A stretch of DNA of 64,000 bases from Radiobacillus kanasensis (GTDB taxonomy: Bacteria > Bacillota > Bacilli > Bacillales > Amphibacillaceae), in NCBI RefSeq assembly GCF_021049245.1, contig NZ_CP088020.1, forward strand, positions 1,060,001-1,124,000. The letters are read 5' to 3'. Both the position numbers and the translations under genes were made by a program. Positions 38,242-47,928 of this stretch are shown one piece after another. The notes under the pieces are model-generated. The model saw only the letters and a program-made list of their open reading frames with translations. It was not told the DNA's origin and made no database searches. Positions within the stretch are counted from its first letter, which is position 1; every line of letters begins with the position of its first letter.

Positions 38242-38838
38242 ATGGTAAACATCGCGATTATTTATTACAGTTCCACAGGGACTAACTATCAGTTATCCAA
38301 ATGGGCAGAAGAAGCAGCAAAAGAAGCAGGGGCAGAGGTAAGAGTTCGAAAGATGAAAGAGCTTGCTCCTGAGTCTGCAATTGCTCAGAATCCAGCTTGG
38401 AAAGAGCATTTTGAGTCGACTAAAGATGTGCAAGAAGCAACGAATGACGACTTAGAGTGGGCAGATGGTATTATTTTTAGTGTTCCAACTCGATTTGGAA
38501 ATGTTCCTGCCCAAGCAAAACAGTTTTTCGACCAAGCAGGGGGCTTATGGGCACAAGGGAAGACGGTAAATAAAGTCGTGAGCGCCATGTCTTCCGCGCA
38601 GAACCCACATGGTGGTCAAGAAGCTACAATCCTAAGCGTATATACGTCTATGTTCCACTGGGGTGCTATTATAGCTGCACCAGGTTACGCAGATCCGGTG
38701 ACCTTTGCTGCAGGAGGAAATCCATATGGAGTAAGTGTAACCGTCGACCAGAATAATAATATGGTCGAAGACGTAGAGGGCGGCGTAAAGTTTCAAGCGA
38801 AAAGAACGGTTGAAATCACCCAGAAAATAGCAAAGTAA
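38242..38838 (+). CDS. WrbA-type flavodoxin-fold NAD(P)H:quinone oxidoreductase
   Basis: A 198-residue flavoprotein. The FMN phosphate loop is YSSTGTNYQLS (variant of the flavodoxin S/T-x-T-G-x-T), with the isoalloxazine-binding PTRFGNVPAQAKQFFDQAGGLW and SSAQNPHGGQEATILS of the WrbA family. It probably makes two-electron quinone reductions that limit oxidative stress. ATG 38242 follows GAGGA at 8 bases; the upstream ATG 38227 has no ribosome site. It is monocistronic with its own terminator. Confidence 0.9.
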   Translation: MVNIAIIYYSSTGTNYQLSKWAEEAAKEAGAEVRVRKMKELAPESAIAQNPAWKEHFESTKDVQEATNDDLEWADGIIFSVPTRFGNVPAQAKQFFDQAGGLWAQGKTVNKVVSAMSSAQNPHGGQEATILSVYTSMFHWGAIIAAPGYADPVTFAAGGNPYGVSVTVDQNNNMVEDVEGGVKFQAKRTVEITQKIAK

Positions 38839-38848
38839 TTCACTCAAA

Positions 38849-38883
38849 AAATGACCTGTCCAAAAAGGAGAGGTCATTTAATT
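38849..38883 (+). terminator. Terminator of the WrbA-type gene
   Basis: AAATGACCT pairs with AGGTCATTT around 13 bases and is followed by AATTTTT. Confidence 0.75.
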
Positions 38884-38982
38884 TTTAAATGGTACTTCCA
38901 TTAAATGTAACGGTCTACTTTGTATGAAGGCAGAGGCTTATGGTAAACAATAGGCTTAGTCCATTGCGAAAGGATGGTCATC

Positions 38983-40269
38983 ATGAGTGAAGATCGTGCA
39001 ACGAAAAAAAGCAGTGAAATATACGAGAAAAGATGGGCTATCGTCTCCTTAGCTTCCATTCCTTTAATCATGACACTAGGGAATTCAATGCTCATACCGG
39101 TACTTCCAGATATGGAAAAGGAATTAAATATATCCAAACTTCAATCCAGTTATATTATTACTGTATATTCCATTGTCGCTATTTTTCTCATTCCGATAGC
39201 AGGCTTTCTGTCTGACCGATTTGGTCGAAAAATAGTCATCATCCCTTCATTGATAGCTGCTGGAATCGGAGGATTGATTTCTGGTTATGCAGCATGGAAA
39301 ATGGATGATCCCTTTACATGGGTGTTAGTTGGGCGTATTCTTCAAGGAATTGGCGCCTCGGGAACAGCCCCTATTGTGTTGCCACTAGTTGGAGATATGT
39401 TTCGGAGGGAAAAGGATGTGAGTGCGACACTTGGGCTCATTGAAACCTCGAATACGTTCGGAAAAGTACTAAGTCCTATTTTAGGATCCGTACTGGCAGG
39501 AGTAATCTGGTATTTGCCATTCTTTTCTATACCAGTATTCTGTTTAATGTCCGTTTTACTCGTTCTCATACTAGTGAAAAAACCGAAAAATGAAGAGAAA
39601 GGTCCATCCTTTAAGGAATTTTGGAAAAATACGAAGAGTACCTTTCATACGCATGGTCGTTGGTTAGTTGCCGTCTTTATCGTCGGTGCTATTCTTATGT
39701 TTATTTTATTTGGAATCCTTTTCTATCTATCCAGCGTGATGGAGGATGTTTATAATATAAAAGGAATTAGGAAAGGGCTATATTTAGCCATTCCACTTGC
39801 AGCTTTATGCTTGGCGTCCTATATTACTGGAAAAGTAATAAAGGACGATATTATTAAAATGAAATGGATTACCTTTACGGGTATCATGTTGGCAGGTCTA
39901 ACAACGGTTGCCGTTAGCTTTTCGGAACAATTTATTTACTTAATTATTGTTTTTCTCGTTTGTGGAGTCGGCATCGGCGTAGGTTTGCCTAGTCTCGATG
40001 CGATCATTACAGAAAGTATAAGTAAGGAAGTAAGAGGTACGATTAGCTGTATCTACAGTTCTGCTCGTTTTGCAGGCGTAGCAGCTGGTCCCCCCGTCAT
40101 TGCCCTTTTGATGGACCTTCCTAGTCTCGTGTGGATGGTCGCCGTCCTTTGCGGGTCAGCGGTTATTGCAGCGCTGTTAGCCTTTAAGGTTATTCACCCG
40201 GAAGCCGATGGGGAAAAGTCATCAAGCGGATCCCAACAAATAGAAGCAACCCTGTTTAAGAAATATTAA
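38983..40269 (+). CDS. MFS drug-efflux-type transporter
   Basis: A 428-residue 12-helix major facilitator. The loop 2-3 motif is GFLSDRFGRKIVIIP and motif C appears as GLIETSNTFGKVLSPILGSVLAG, the signature of proton-coupled exporters. The central loop between helices 6 and 7 is basic (KKPKNEEKG). It resembles Bacillus multidrug exporters, but no substrate can be assigned. ATG 38983 has AAGGA 8 bases before it. It is probably transcribed alone. Confidence 0.87.
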   Translation: MSEDRATKKSSEIYEKRWAIVSLASIPLIMTLGNSMLIPVLPDMEKELNISKLQSSYIITVYSIVAIFLIPIAGFLSDRFGRKIVIIPSLIAAGIGGLISGYAAWKMDDPFTWVLVGRILQGIGASGTAPIVLPLVGDMFRREKDVSATLGLIETSNTFGKVLSPILGSVLAGVIWYLPFFSIPVFCLMSVLLVLILVKKPKNEEKGPSFKEFWKNTKSTFHTHGRWLVAVFIVGAILMFILFGILFYLSSVMEDVYNIKGIRKGLYLAIPLAALCLASYITGKVIKDDIIKMKWITFTGIMLAGLTTVAVSFSEQFIYLIIVFLVCGVGIGVGLPSLDAIITESISKEVRGTISCIYSSARFAGVAAGPPVIALLMDLPSLVWMVAVLCGSAVIAALLAFKVIHPEADGEKSSSGSQQIEATLFKKY

Positions 40270-40288
40270 AAGCAGGGTTGCTTTTTTT
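40244..40288 (+). terminator. Terminator of the MFS gene
   Basis: AAGCAACCCTG, inside the last codons, pairs with CAGGGTTGCTT after the stop, ending in T7. Confidence 0.8.
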
Positions 40289-40391
40289 GTTTAGCAATAG
40301 GTAAAAATAACCATTAAAAATTTTCAGAAAATTATTGCTTTATTCCTGAAAATTTAGGATAATAGAAAAAAGGAACGAGGAGGCGTGTTCC

Positions 40392-40634
40392 ATGAAAAAG
40401 CATAAAGTAAACTACAGGTTAAAGGTATTTGGCAGTGGTCATTATTCGAAAATCGTAGCTAAGCGGGAGATTTCATACGAGATTAAATTAGCAGCTCAAT
40501 TACTCCTTGATGAATTATGTTTTAATTGGAATAAAGCGCATTTAGAGGAAATGATTAATGAATCGATTGATACAAACAATAGTGAAGCTTTTTACGAATT
40601 AAGTGAACAGTATCAACCGTATGTAAGAAAATAA
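40392..40634 (+). CDS. IDEAL-domain protein
   Basis: An 80-residue protein whose C-terminal half, LLLDELCFNWNKAHLEEMIN and then ESIDTNNSEAFYELSEQY, fits the IDEAL domain found in small Bacillus proteins and at the C-terminus of YpiB and ComK-related adaptors. The N-terminus is basic (KKHKVNYRLK). The domain is thought to mediate protein-protein contacts. GAGGAGG stands 8 bases before the ATG. It has its own terminator. Confidence 0.7.
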   Translation: MKKHKVNYRLKVFGSGHYSKIVAKREISYEIKLAAQLLLDELCFNWNKAHLEEMINESIDTNNSEAFYELSEQYQPYVRK

Positions 40635-40649
40635 GTAATGCATGTTTTA

Positions 40650-40680
40650 GACCTTGTCAAATCTGACAAGGTCTTTTTTA
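40650..40680 (+). terminator. Terminator of the IDEAL-domain gene
   Basis: A perfect 10-bp stem, GACCTTGTCA with TGACAAGGTC, around AATC, then T6. Confidence 0.88.
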
Positions 40681-40767
40681 GTAGGTTAAATAAACCATAT
40701 TTTCTTTAAGGATTTATATGTTATAGTGGAAAATGAATGAATTATACACAGCTAAGGAGACATAATC

Positions 40768-41559
40768 ATGAAAAAAATGATGCTTTGGATTAGTATAGCA
40801 TTGTTATTAGCAGCATGCGGGAACAACGATCAATCTGAATCCCATCAGACACCAGACCAAGATAAATCAGCAGAAACAGAGCAATCAAATGAGGAGAATC
40901 AGGATGCTAAAACAGAAACGCTTGACGAATCTAAGGAGCCTACCAGAGAAGAGCAACTAGGCCCAGAACTTGTTTTAGCTAGTGAAGATCCTGACAATAT
41001 TCATATATTAGTAAATAAGGTGCACTTTCTGCCAGAAGAATATGTTCCAGCTGATTTAGTAGTACCTAATGTACCGTTTTCATTTGAAAAAATAGTAGAT
41101 AAAAGAAAAATGAGAAAAGAAGCGGCAACGGCACTAGAAACTTTATTCCAAGCATCTGAGCAAGCTGGTATTGATCTAGTAGCTGCATCTGGATACCGAT
41201 CCTATGAGCGACAAGCCACTATTTATCAAAGTAATGTGGAGGCAAATGGGAAAGAGCATGCTGATAAGTTTTCGGCCCAGCCAGGAAGCAGCGAACACCA
41301 ATCTGGTTTAGCGATGGATGTAACGAGTGCCGAAGTTGCTTTTGCGCTTGAGCAGACCTTTGAACAAACGAACGAAGGTACTTGGTTAGCTGAAAATGCG
41401 CATAAATTTGGATTTGTTATTCGTTACCCGGAAGGTAAAGAAGAGATTACGGGGTATAGTTACGAGCCTTGGCATATCAGATATGTCGGAAAAGAAATGG
41501 CGGAAGAGATCTTTAACCGTGGAATAACATTAGAAGAATATTATGAACTACAACAATAG
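40768..41559 (+). CDS. Lipoprotein D,D-/L,D-carboxypeptidase of the VanY/LdcB type (M15B)
   Basis: A 263-residue exported peptidoglycan enzyme. The signal peptide ends in LLLAACGN, a lipobox with lipidated Cys17. An acidic Gln/Glu/Asp-rich linker (residues 18-65) leads to the M15 domain: ASGYRSYERQ, EHQSGLAMDVTSAE (zinc ligands His and Asp) and YEPWHIRYVG (third ligand His). It would trim stem peptides of the cell wall outside the membrane. AAGGAGACATAATC precedes ATG 40768. Confidence 0.9.
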   Translation: MKKMMLWISIALLLAACGNNDQSESHQTPDQDKSAETEQSNEENQDAKTETLDESKEPTREEQLGPELVLASEDPDNIHILVNKVHFLPEEYVPADLVVPNVPFSFEKIVDKRKMRKEAATALETLFQASEQAGIDLVAASGYRSYERQATIYQSNVEANGKEHADKFSAQPGSSEHQSGLAMDVTSAEVAFALEQTFEQTNEGTWLAENAHKFGFVIRYPEGKEEITGYSYEPWHIRYVGKEMAEEIFNRGITLEEYYELQQ

Positions 41560-41588
41560 ATGTCACTTCGGTGGCATCTGTTTTTTTT
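41558..41588 (+). terminator. Terminator of the carboxypeptidase gene
   Basis: AGATGTCAC pairs with GTGGCATCT around the tetraloop TTCG, then T8. Confidence 0.87.
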
Positions 41589-41710
41589 AATCTCGAGGAA
41601 CATTAAATTTCTGTAAAGAGTGCTAAATTAATGGTCAAACATTGCTATAATAAAGAAGGAGGTATGTTCCTCCTGTTACATATTTTACAAATAGAAGGCG
41701 AAGTGGGGCT

Positions 41711-42967
41711 ATGAACAAAAAGTTAGTAAAAAGTTGGGCCTTTTATGATTGGGCCAATTCTGCCTTTTCAACAACGATTACTGCTGCTATTTTACCTGTT
41801 TATTATTATGATGTTGCAGCAAAAGGCTTGGATCAATCCCTAGCTTCTAGTTATTGGGGGTACTCGAATTCCATAGCTGTATTTACAGTTGCCATTCTTT
41901 CTCCAATATTAGGAGCAATAAGTGATTACTCATCAGCGAAAAAACAATTTCTTCGATTCTTTGCCTACATGGGAATCATCGCAAGTATTCTATTGGCATT
42001 TGTCGGAGAAGGAGACTACATCCTAGCTTCTATCTTACTAATTCTTGGAACGATTGGTTTCTCAGGAGGGAATGTGTTTTACGATGCATTTTTACCAGAA
42101 ATAGCGGAAGAAGGCGAAATGGATCGAGTTTCAACGAGAGGCTATGCATTCGGTTATCTCGGTGGCGGAATACTTTTAGCAATCAATGTTCTCATGCTTT
42201 TGAAATATGATTGGTTCGGGATTCCTAATGCAATGGTAGCTAGTCAGATTTCCTTTATATCGGTAGGGATTTGGTGGTTTGTTTTCTCTATCCCGCTTTT
42301 TAAAAATATTCAAGAAGAGAAAAAAACGCAGTTAAAGCGAACCCAGTCCTATGCGGTGATTGGATTAGTTAGAGTTGGACAGACGTTAAAGGAACTTAAA
42401 CATTATAAGCAACTTCTCATTTTTTTAATTGCTTTTTGGTTATATAACGATGGAATTTCAACGATTATTAAAATGGCAACTATCTATGGGAAAGATATCG
42501 GAATCGGAACAAACGCTTTAATTACGGCACTGTTAATTACACAATTTGTTGGATTACCTTGTACGTTTGCATTTGGTTGGTTGTCTTCAAAAATTTCGGC
42601 AAAGAAGGCTTTGCTACTATCGCTTTATGTTTACGTCGCCATTGTATTGCTAGGCTTCTTTATGTCGAGTGCCCTTCATTTCTATTTATTAGCGATTTGT
42701 GTAGGACTTGTTCAAGGTGGGGCGCAAGCATTAAGCCGATCCATTTTCGGTAAAATGGTGCCAAAGAACCGCCATGCAGAGTTTTACGGATTCTATGGGA
42801 TATCCTCTAAATTCGCTGCGGTTTTTGGACCATTCTTATTTGGTTTAGTAGGTCAGCTTACCGGAAACAGCCGTTTTGGAATTATTTCCTTATTGGTATT
42901 CTTCGTAGTTGGCATCGCATTATTGCACCGTGTAAATATTGAAAAAGGTATCAATGAAGCAAAATAA
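41711..42967 (+). CDS. UMF1-family MFS transporter (Atg22-like)
   Basis: A 418-residue protein with about 12 helices. It begins KKLVKSWAFYDWANSAFSTT, the hallmark (FYDWANSA) of the UMF1 family, and has SPILGAISDYSSAKKQFL after helix 2 and GNVFYDAFLPEIAEEGEMDRVSTRGYAFGYLGGG in two pieces. Yeast relatives export amino acids from vacuoles; the bacterial role is unknown. B. subtilis YxiO is the likely relative. A terminator follows the stop at once. Confidence 0.9.
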   Translation: MNKKLVKSWAFYDWANSAFSTTITAAILPVYYYDVAAKGLDQSLASSYWGYSNSIAVFTVAILSPILGAISDYSSAKKQFLRFFAYMGIIASILLAFVGEGDYILASILLILGTIGFSGGNVFYDAFLPEIAEEGEMDRVSTRGYAFGYLGGGILLAINVLMLLKYDWFGIPNAMVASQISFISVGIWWFVFSIPLFKNIQEEKKTQLKRTQSYAVIGLVRVGQTLKELKHYKQLLIFLIAFWLYNDGISTIIKMATIYGKDIGIGTNALITALLITQFVGLPCTFAFGWLSSKISAKKALLLSLYVYVAIVLLGFFMSSALHFYLLAICVGLVQGGAQALSRSIFGKMVPKNRHAEFYGFYGISSKFAAVFGPFLFGLVGQLTGNSRFGIISLLVFFVVGIALLHRVNIEKGINEAK

Positions 42968-42989
42968 AAGAGGCCGTTTGGCCTCTTTT
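42966..42989. terminator. Bidirectional terminator
   Basis: A perfect 10-bp stem, AAAAGAGGCC with GGCCTCTTTT, around GTTT between convergent genes. Confidence 0.88.
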
Positions 42990-42992
42990 GTT

Positions 42993-43907
42993 TTAAACAA
43001 TCGGATCACTATAAATCGGCTTATGCCTCATCGAAGCAGGTGTGCCTGTATCGTAAGAGATATCGTCTAGTAACGCTTGCAGTTTTGATAATTGGTTCTC
43101 TGTTGGGCTTTCCCAGTACTTGAGTAACTCTTTTAAGACTTCCGTGCCTTCTATCTTGCCTTCTTCATACAAATCTACAAAGCTTTTTGTAGAAGGTTCC
43201 TTTGTTGCCGGGTGGTACCACGTATTCCGTTCTTCGCCTAAGTAATCTTTCTTCTCTTTAATGGGACGATGAGAGAAGGAAGAAATAAGAGAAGACAGAA
43301 ATACATTTTTTAAGCCCGTTGAGTCGGACACGATCATTAAAGCTCGTTTCATATCGCGATAGGAGTCCTTCACATAGTCTGGAGAAAGATTCGATACAGC
43401 TTCCGGAAAGTGTGTTTGGATCGCTTCTTTCATTAGTTGGTTTACATCCTCATCTAACTTATGTCCAACATCAATTTCTTTATAAACAGCAAATTTCCAT
43501 GTGTCCTGGTTTCGAAAACGATTCATCATAATCGTGTCAATAATCACTTCTAAGTATTGATGATTGTTCCTTTCATAGCCTGCCTTGTAATGAATATAAG
43601 GATGAGTGTTTCGGTCTAAAATATGATGAGTCACAAATCCTAGCACATAGGCTTTTGCTTTCTCCCCGTATTGAGGAGCTTTCTGTATCAGGAAGGTTAA
43701 AAAGTCCCCACATTGTTCGGTATGAAGTAATGTTCCAATTTGGTTTACCTTTTTATCTTTTTTCCATGGTAAAAAATTATGGTAGAAGAATGGGTCTGGA
43801 CCTTGTGCGCCAAGATTTAAATAGGTTTCATGTTCCCCGCATGATGGTTCGTTGATGGTCTCCAACAACTCATCACAAAATAGTATGTGTGTCCATATAT
43901 TCGGCAT
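42993..43907 (-). CDS. Zinc-dependent phospholipase C-family protein
   Basis: A 304-residue mostly helical protein. MPNIWTHILFCDELL opens with the conserved Trp and His of this fold. GAQGPDPFFYHNFLPW, GFVTHHILDRNTHPYIHY and NNHQYLEVIIDT carry further His and Asp residues that match the metal ligands of zinc-dependent PLC/S1-P1-like enzymes. No signal peptide is evident, so it is probably cytosolic. The activity is not proven for the bacterial branch. Confidence 0.85.
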   Translation of the reverse strand: MPNIWTHILFCDELLETINEPSCGEHETYLNLGAQGPDPFFYHNFLPWKKDKKVNQIGTLLHTEQCGDFLTFLIQKAPQYGEKAKAYVLGFVTHHILDRNTHPYIHYKAGYERNNHQYLEVIIDTIMMNRFRNQDTWKFAVYKEIDVGHKLDEDVNQLMKEAIQTHFPEAVSNLSPDYVKDSYRDMKRALMIVSDSTGLKNVFLSSLISSFSHRPIKEKKDYLGEERNTWYHPATKEPSTKSFVDLYEEGKIEGTEVLKELLKYWESPTENQLSKLQALLDDISYDTGTPASMRHKPIYSDPIV

Positions 43908-44332
43908 GTATATTCCTCCTAGACAACTCCTTATACATTCATTATAGAAGAGATTGTTGTAATTTAGGAGTTATAAACAAGAAATTTTTGTGTCATTTGG
44001 TAAGTACAAAAAAGAAGCCTCACATAGGAGACTCCAAAATGTTATCACCATATAAAACCACAAATGAGAGTCATCTAGTGTCTAGATTCCCCCTCCCAAT
44101 GTGATATTTTAAGGATAGCATGACTAGGAAAAAGAGTATAGTGGATACGAATAATTGGATGCATTTACCGATACGAAATATTTTTAACTTATCTTTCTAC
44201 AGACATTGTCCACCGGAGGACGGTTTTAGTCAGTAATCGATAATACCGAGCACCCCACGCTTTTGTTCTTGTTTTTCTAAAAATTTGATACAATGGAAAA
44301 GGGTATTTGATCACAAGGGAGGATTTGAAAAT
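43908..44332. other. Intergenic region between divergent genes; no gene found
   Basis: 425 bases. On the minus strand a weak hairpin (GAGTCTC with GGGACTC-like wobble pairing at about 44012-44034) is followed by T6 and could end an unlinked small RNA starting near 44200. A 9-codon frame near 44080 on that strand has a distant GGGAGGGGG. Neither is convincing. The fumC promoter lies at the right end. Confidence 0.35.
44266..44294 (+). promoter_or_regulatory. Promoter of fumC
   Basis: TTCTTG, a 17-base spacer, then TACAAT, 39 bases before the fumC start codon. The spacing and -10 are good for the vegetative sigma factor. Confidence 0.65.
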
Positions 44333-45718
44333 ATGGATTACCGCATTGAAAGAGACACAATTGGAGAGATAAAAGTAGAAGTAGATAAGTTTTGGGGGGC
44401 GCAAACGGAAAGAAGTAAACAAAACTTCCCCATTGGCTCCGAAAAAATGCCTGTGGAAATTGTTCGTGGCTTTGCTATTCTAAAGAAAAGTGCGGCCCTA
44501 GTAAACAGAGACTTAGGTTTGCTTGATGCGGAGAAGGCTGATGCGATTGCTTATGCTGCAGATAAGATTGTGGCTGGAGAATTAAATGAACACTTCCCAC
44601 TAGTTGTATGGCAAACTGGTAGTGGAACGCAGTCCAACATGAATGTAAATGAAGTGATTGCTTACGTTGGGAACCAATGGTTAAAAGAACAAAATAGCGA
44701 TGTAACACTTCATCCAAATGATGATGTCAATAAATCTCAAAGCTCCAATGATACGTATCCAACAGCTCTACATGTTGCAGCATTGGTAAAAGTAGAAGAT
44801 GTTGTATTGCCAGCTTTAACAACCTTAAAGGATACGTTTGCAGAAAAAATGGAAGCGTTTAAGGATATCGTGAAAATTGGACGAACACACTTACAGGATG
44901 CTACACCTCTAACTTTAGGACAAGAAATTAGTGGTTGGCACCGTATGCTAGAAAAAACAGAAGTCATGCTTACTCAAAGCTTAGATCATGTTCGTGAACT
45001 TGCGATTGGTGGTACGGCTGTTGGAACAGGGCTAAACGCACATCCGGAATTTTCTGAGCGTGTAAGTGCAAAAATTAGTGAACTAACAGGTAAGAAGTTT
45101 GTTTCGGCTCAAAATAAATTTCATGCTTTAACTAGCCATGACGAGCTTGTTTATGTACATGGTGCTTTGAAAGGCTTGGCAGCAGATCTTATGAAAATTG
45201 CAAATGACGTAAGATGGTTAGCAAGTGGTCCGAGAAGTGGTCTTGCGGAAATTAATATTCCTGCCAATGAACCAGGAAGCTCCATTATGCCAGGAAAAGT
45301 AAACCCAACGCAAAGCGAAGCTGTCACTATGGTAGCAGCGCAAGTTATGGGGAATGACGCAACAATTGGATTTGCAGCAAGCCAAGGAAACTTTGAATTG
45401 AATGTGTTTAAACCGGTAATCGCTTATAATTTCTTACAATCTGCACAGCTACTTGCAGACAGCATGCTTTCCTTTAATGATCGCTGTGCGGTAGGAATTG
45501 AACCAAATCACACGAATATTGAGAAAAACCTAAACAACTCTTTAATGCTTGTAACAGCGCTTAATCCGTATATTGGTTATGAGAATGCGGCTAAAATTGC
45601 GAAAAAAGCTTTTGCGGATAATACAACGTTGAAAGAGGCCGCTCTAGAATCTGGATTACTTACAGAAGAGCAGTTTGATGAGTATATTAATCCGAAAGAA
45701 ATGACGTATCCAAAGTAA
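44333..45718 (+). CDS. fumC: Class II fumarate hydratase
   Basis: A 461-residue, oxygen-stable TCA-cycle enzyme interconverting fumarate and L-malate. It has the A-site regions [14 protein letters not shown] and [13 protein letters not shown], the catalytic His in [16 protein letters not shown], and the mobile signature [15 protein letters not shown]. The start ATG 44333 follows GGGAGG by 10 bases; the longer frame from 44285 would begin inside the -10 element and is wrong. It is monocistronic between its own promoter and terminator. Confidence 0.96.
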   Translation: MDYRIERDTIGEIKVEVDKFWGAQTERSKQNFPIGSEKMPVEIVRGFAILKKSAALVNRDLGLLDAEKADAIAYAADKIVAGELNEHFPLVVWQTGSGTQSNMNVNEVIAYVGNQWLKEQNSDVTLHPNDDVNKSQSSNDTYPTALHVAALVKVEDVVLPALTTLKDTFAEKMEAFKDIVKIGRTHLQDATPLTLGQEISGWHRMLEKTEVMLTQSLDHVRELAIGGTAVGTGLNAHPEFSERVSAKISELTGKKFVSAQNKFHALTSHDELVYVHGALKGLAADLMKIANDVRWLASGPRSGLAEINIPANEPGSSIMPGKVNPTQSEAVTMVAAQVMGNDATIGFAASQGNFELNVFKPVIAYNFLQSAQLLADSMLSFNDRCAVGIEPNHTNIEKNLNNSLMLVTALNPYIGYENAAKIAKKAFADNTTLKEAALESGLLTEEQFDEYINPKEMTYPK

Positions 45719-45767
45719 AAATACAAGGCTTTATGACTTGTAAAAAGAATTTATAACGAAATAAATT

Positions 45768-45812
45768 AAAAAATCCTAGTAGGGCTCTAAACCGCCATGC
45801 TGGGATTTTTTT
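45768..45812 (+). terminator. Terminator of fumC
   Basis: AAAAATCCTAG pairs with CTGGGATTTTT (one G-T pair) around about 20 bases, ending in T7. Confidence 0.78.
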
Positions 45813-45893
45813 AGTTTGGATAATATTTCTGGTGATTTTTTATCATAAAATCCACTGTCCTGACCACAATATTGGGTACAGGAGGTGATAGAC

Positions 45894-46094
45894 ATGGCCA
45901 GCAACAACAGCAACGAACTACTTGTACCTGGCGTGGAACAAGCTCTTGATCAAATGAAGTATGAAATCGCTCAAGAATTCGGCGTAAATCTTGGTGCTGA
46001 TAATACTTCTCGCGCTAATGGTTCTGTTGGAGGAGAAATTACAAAACGTTTAGTCCAAACAGCAGAACAACAATTTGGCGGACAAGTTAAGTAA
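45894..46094 (+). CDS. Alpha/beta-type small acid-soluble spore protein 1
   Basis: A 66-residue SASP made in the forespore that coats and protects spore DNA. It has both family signatures: [15 protein letters not shown], with the germination-protease cleavage site at YE-IA, and [30 protein letters not shown] precedes ATG 45894. A forespore (sigma-G) promoter is expected; TGGATA and CATAAAA occur upstream but the spacing of 21 is wrong, so no site is claimed. Confidence 0.95.
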   Translation: MASNNSNELLVPGVEQALDQMKYEIAQEFGVNLGADNTSRANGSVGGEITKRLVQTAEQQFGGQVK

Positions 46095-46195
46095 TCTCTT
46101 AGAAACACTTCCGTAAGTAGAAATTACCAGAAAAAAATTATAATAAGATTCGAGTTACTTCAAACACTAGATAGTAACAAGGGAGGTGAAAGGAC

Positions 46196-46393
46196 ATGGC
46201 AAGCAACAACTCAAACGAACTTTTAGTAGCTGGTGTTGAACAAGCACTAGACCAAATGAAATACGAGATTGCTCAAGAATTCGGTGTAAACCTTGGTGCT
46301 GATACTACTTCTCGTGCTAACGGATCTGTTGGTGGAGAAATCACTAAGCGTTTAGTCCAAACTGCTGAGCAACAACTTGGTGGTAGAAAATAA
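46196..46393 (+). CDS. Alpha/beta-type small acid-soluble spore protein 2
   Basis: A 65-residue paralogue of the gene 100 bases upstream; the proteins differ at only four positions before a slightly different tail (QLGGRK against QFGGQVK). Synonymous codon differences are frequent, so the duplication is old and the protein is under strong constraint. GGGAGGTGAAAGGAC precedes ATG 46196. A strong terminator follows. Confidence 0.95.
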   Translation: MASNNSNELLVAGVEQALDQMKYEIAQEFGVNLGADTTSRANGSVGGEITKRLVQTAEQQLGGRK

Positions 46394-46412
46394 TAATTAA
46401 ATAAAAATGGCT

Positions 46413-46443
46413 AGAGACACCTGTTCCGGCAGGTGTCTCTTTT
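46413..46443 (+). terminator. Terminator of the SASP pair
   Basis: A perfect 11-bp stem, AGAGACACCTG with CAGGTGTCTCT, around TTCCGG, then TTT. Confidence 0.87.
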
Positions 46444-46518
46444 ACTATGCCAAGTGAGTTATTTTACATATCATGAAATCTTTGAATTTGGTGCACATTA
46501 AGACCATGAAAGGGGTGG

Positions 46519-46770
46519 ATGATGGTGAAAAGTTGCCCTTTATGCAATGGTCTAGAGCAATTCGAAATGTATTGTACCAATTGCGGGGAGAATATGGATG
46601 ATGTGGGTCGTGCCGTCGATTATCATAGCGACTACAGTCCCTATTTAGATTATCAAATTACGAATACAGTTGATGGAGCGGATGCTTCCGATGAACGTAA
46701 TGTATGTATGCATTTATTTATATGTCCAACGTGTAGCCATCAGCTTACGAAGGGGATTGGGGAAAAATAA
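46519..46770 (+). CDS. Small double zinc-ribbon protein
   Basis: An 83-residue protein with three Cys pairs: CPLC near the start, CTNC at about 19-22, and CPTC near the C-terminus. The middle is acidic with Tyr/Asp repeats (DYHSDYSPYLDYQ). It probably binds one or two zinc ions. The function is unknown; small Bacillus proteins of this kind are uncharacterised. GAAAGGGGTGG precedes; ATG 46519 and ATG 46522 are both possible starts. Confidence 0.7.
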   Translation: MMVKSCPLCNGLEQFEMYCTNCGENMDDVGRAVDYHSDYSPYLDYQITNTVDGADASDERNVCMHLFICPTCSHQLTKGIGEK

Positions 46771-46806
46771 AAGAGAGATGCGACTTTTAAATCGCATCTC
46801 TCTTTT
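46769..46806. terminator. Bidirectional terminator
   Basis: A perfect 15-bp stem, AAAAGAGAGATGCGA with TCGCATCTCTCTTTT, between convergent genes. Confidence 0.9.
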
Positions 46807-46809
46807 CTA

Positions 46810-47907
46810 TTAGCGGATTCGAAGCTCTGTATCTTTATCGAAGAAGTGAGCTTTGTTCATGTCAAATGCTAGTTCAATTTCTTCACCGCCGTTGATATCT
46901 GTACGAGAATCTACACGAGCAATGAAATCTTGATCGGCTACTTTAGAATAAAGGTAAGACTCAGAACCCATTAATTCCGCAACATCAATCGTTGCTTTAA
47001 TTTTTGTATCTGGAGTGGATTCGATGAATACTGGCTCATCATGAATATCCTCTGGACGAACACCGAGTACAATTTCTTTTCCTACATAGTTTTGATCACG
47101 AAGAACTTTCATTTTTCCTTCTGGAACCGCAATTTTAAGATCTGCTAATTCAACATGTCCTTCTCTTAAAGTACCGGACAAGAAGTTCATGGAAGGAGAA
47201 CCGATAAATCCACCAACGAAAATGTTCTCTGGTTTATCATATACTTCTTTAGGCGCACCAACTTGTTGGATTACACCATCTTTCATAACAACTAGGCGAG
47301 TTGCCATTGTCATCGCTTCTGTTTGGTCGTGTGTAACATAGATAGTTGTTGTTTGAAGACGTTTGTGAAGCTTTTGAATTTCTGCACGCATTTGTACACG
47401 TAGCTTTGCATCTAAGTTAGATAATGGTTCGTCCATTAGGAATACTTTTGCATCACGAACGATTGCACGACCTAATGCCACACGTTGACGTTGACCACCG
47501 GAAAGAGCTTTTGGTTTACGATCTAAGTAAGCTTCTAATCCTAGGATTTTTGCTGCATTCTGTACACGAGCATCGATTTCGTCTTTTTTAAATTTGCGAA
47601 GCTTCAGTCCGAACGCCATGTTGTCATAAACGTTCATATGTGGATAAAGCGCGTAGTTTTGGAATACCATTGCGATGTCACGGTCTTTAGGAGCAACGTC
47701 GTTCATGCGATTTCCATCAATCAGGAAATCTCCATCGGAAATTTCTTCTAGTCCAGCGATCATACGTAACGTTGTAGATTTCCCACAACCAGATGGACCT
47801 ACAAATACGACGAACTCTTTATCTTCGATATCAAGGTTAAAGTCTTGAACAGCGGTTACTTTTTTGTCATACACTTTGTAAATGTTTTGCAATTTTAATT
47901 CTGCCAT
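46810..47907 (-). CDS. msmX: Multi-sugar ABC importer ATPase (MsmX/UgpC type)
   Basis: A 365-residue MalK-like ATPase. Walker A is GPSGCGKST, signature LSGGQRQR, Walker B VFLMDEPLSNLDAKLR, with the switch His in YVTHD. A C-terminal OB-like regulatory domain starts near residue 240. No permease or binding-protein gene is nearby, as for B. subtilis MsmX, which energises several sugar importers. The adjacent YxkF-like regulator is conserved in position. A cre-like palindrome lies 22 bases upstream of the start. Confidence 0.92.
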   Translation of the reverse strand: MAELKLQNIYKVYDKKVTAVQDFNLDIEDKEFVVFVGPSGCGKSTTLRMIAGLEEISDGDFLIDGNRMNDVAPKDRDIAMVFQNYALYPHMNVYDNMAFGLKLRKFKKDEIDARVQNAAKILGLEAYLDRKPKALSGGQRQRVALGRAIVRDAKVFLMDEPLSNLDAKLRVQMRAEIQKLHKRLQTTTIYVTHDQTEAMTMATRLVVMKDGVIQQVGAPKEVYDKPENIFVGGFIGSPSMNFLSGTLREGHVELADLKIAVPEGKMKVLRDQNYVGKEIVLGVRPEDIHDEPVFIESTPDTKIKATIDVAELMGSESYLYSKVADQDFIARVDSRTDINGGEEIELAFDMNKAHFFDKDTELRIR

Positions 47908-47928
47908 TACGTTTCCCCTCCGTTTTTA

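Noticed and set aside
44012..44200. Small RNA on the minus strand between the phospholipase-like gene and fumC
   Set aside because: The terminator hairpin has wobble pairs and a mismatch, and no convincing promoter was found; kept only as a note on the intergenic region.
45817..45850. Possible forespore sigma-G promoter before the first SASP gene
   Set aside because: TGGATA and CATAAAA resemble the elements but are 21 bases apart, outside the usual 17-18.
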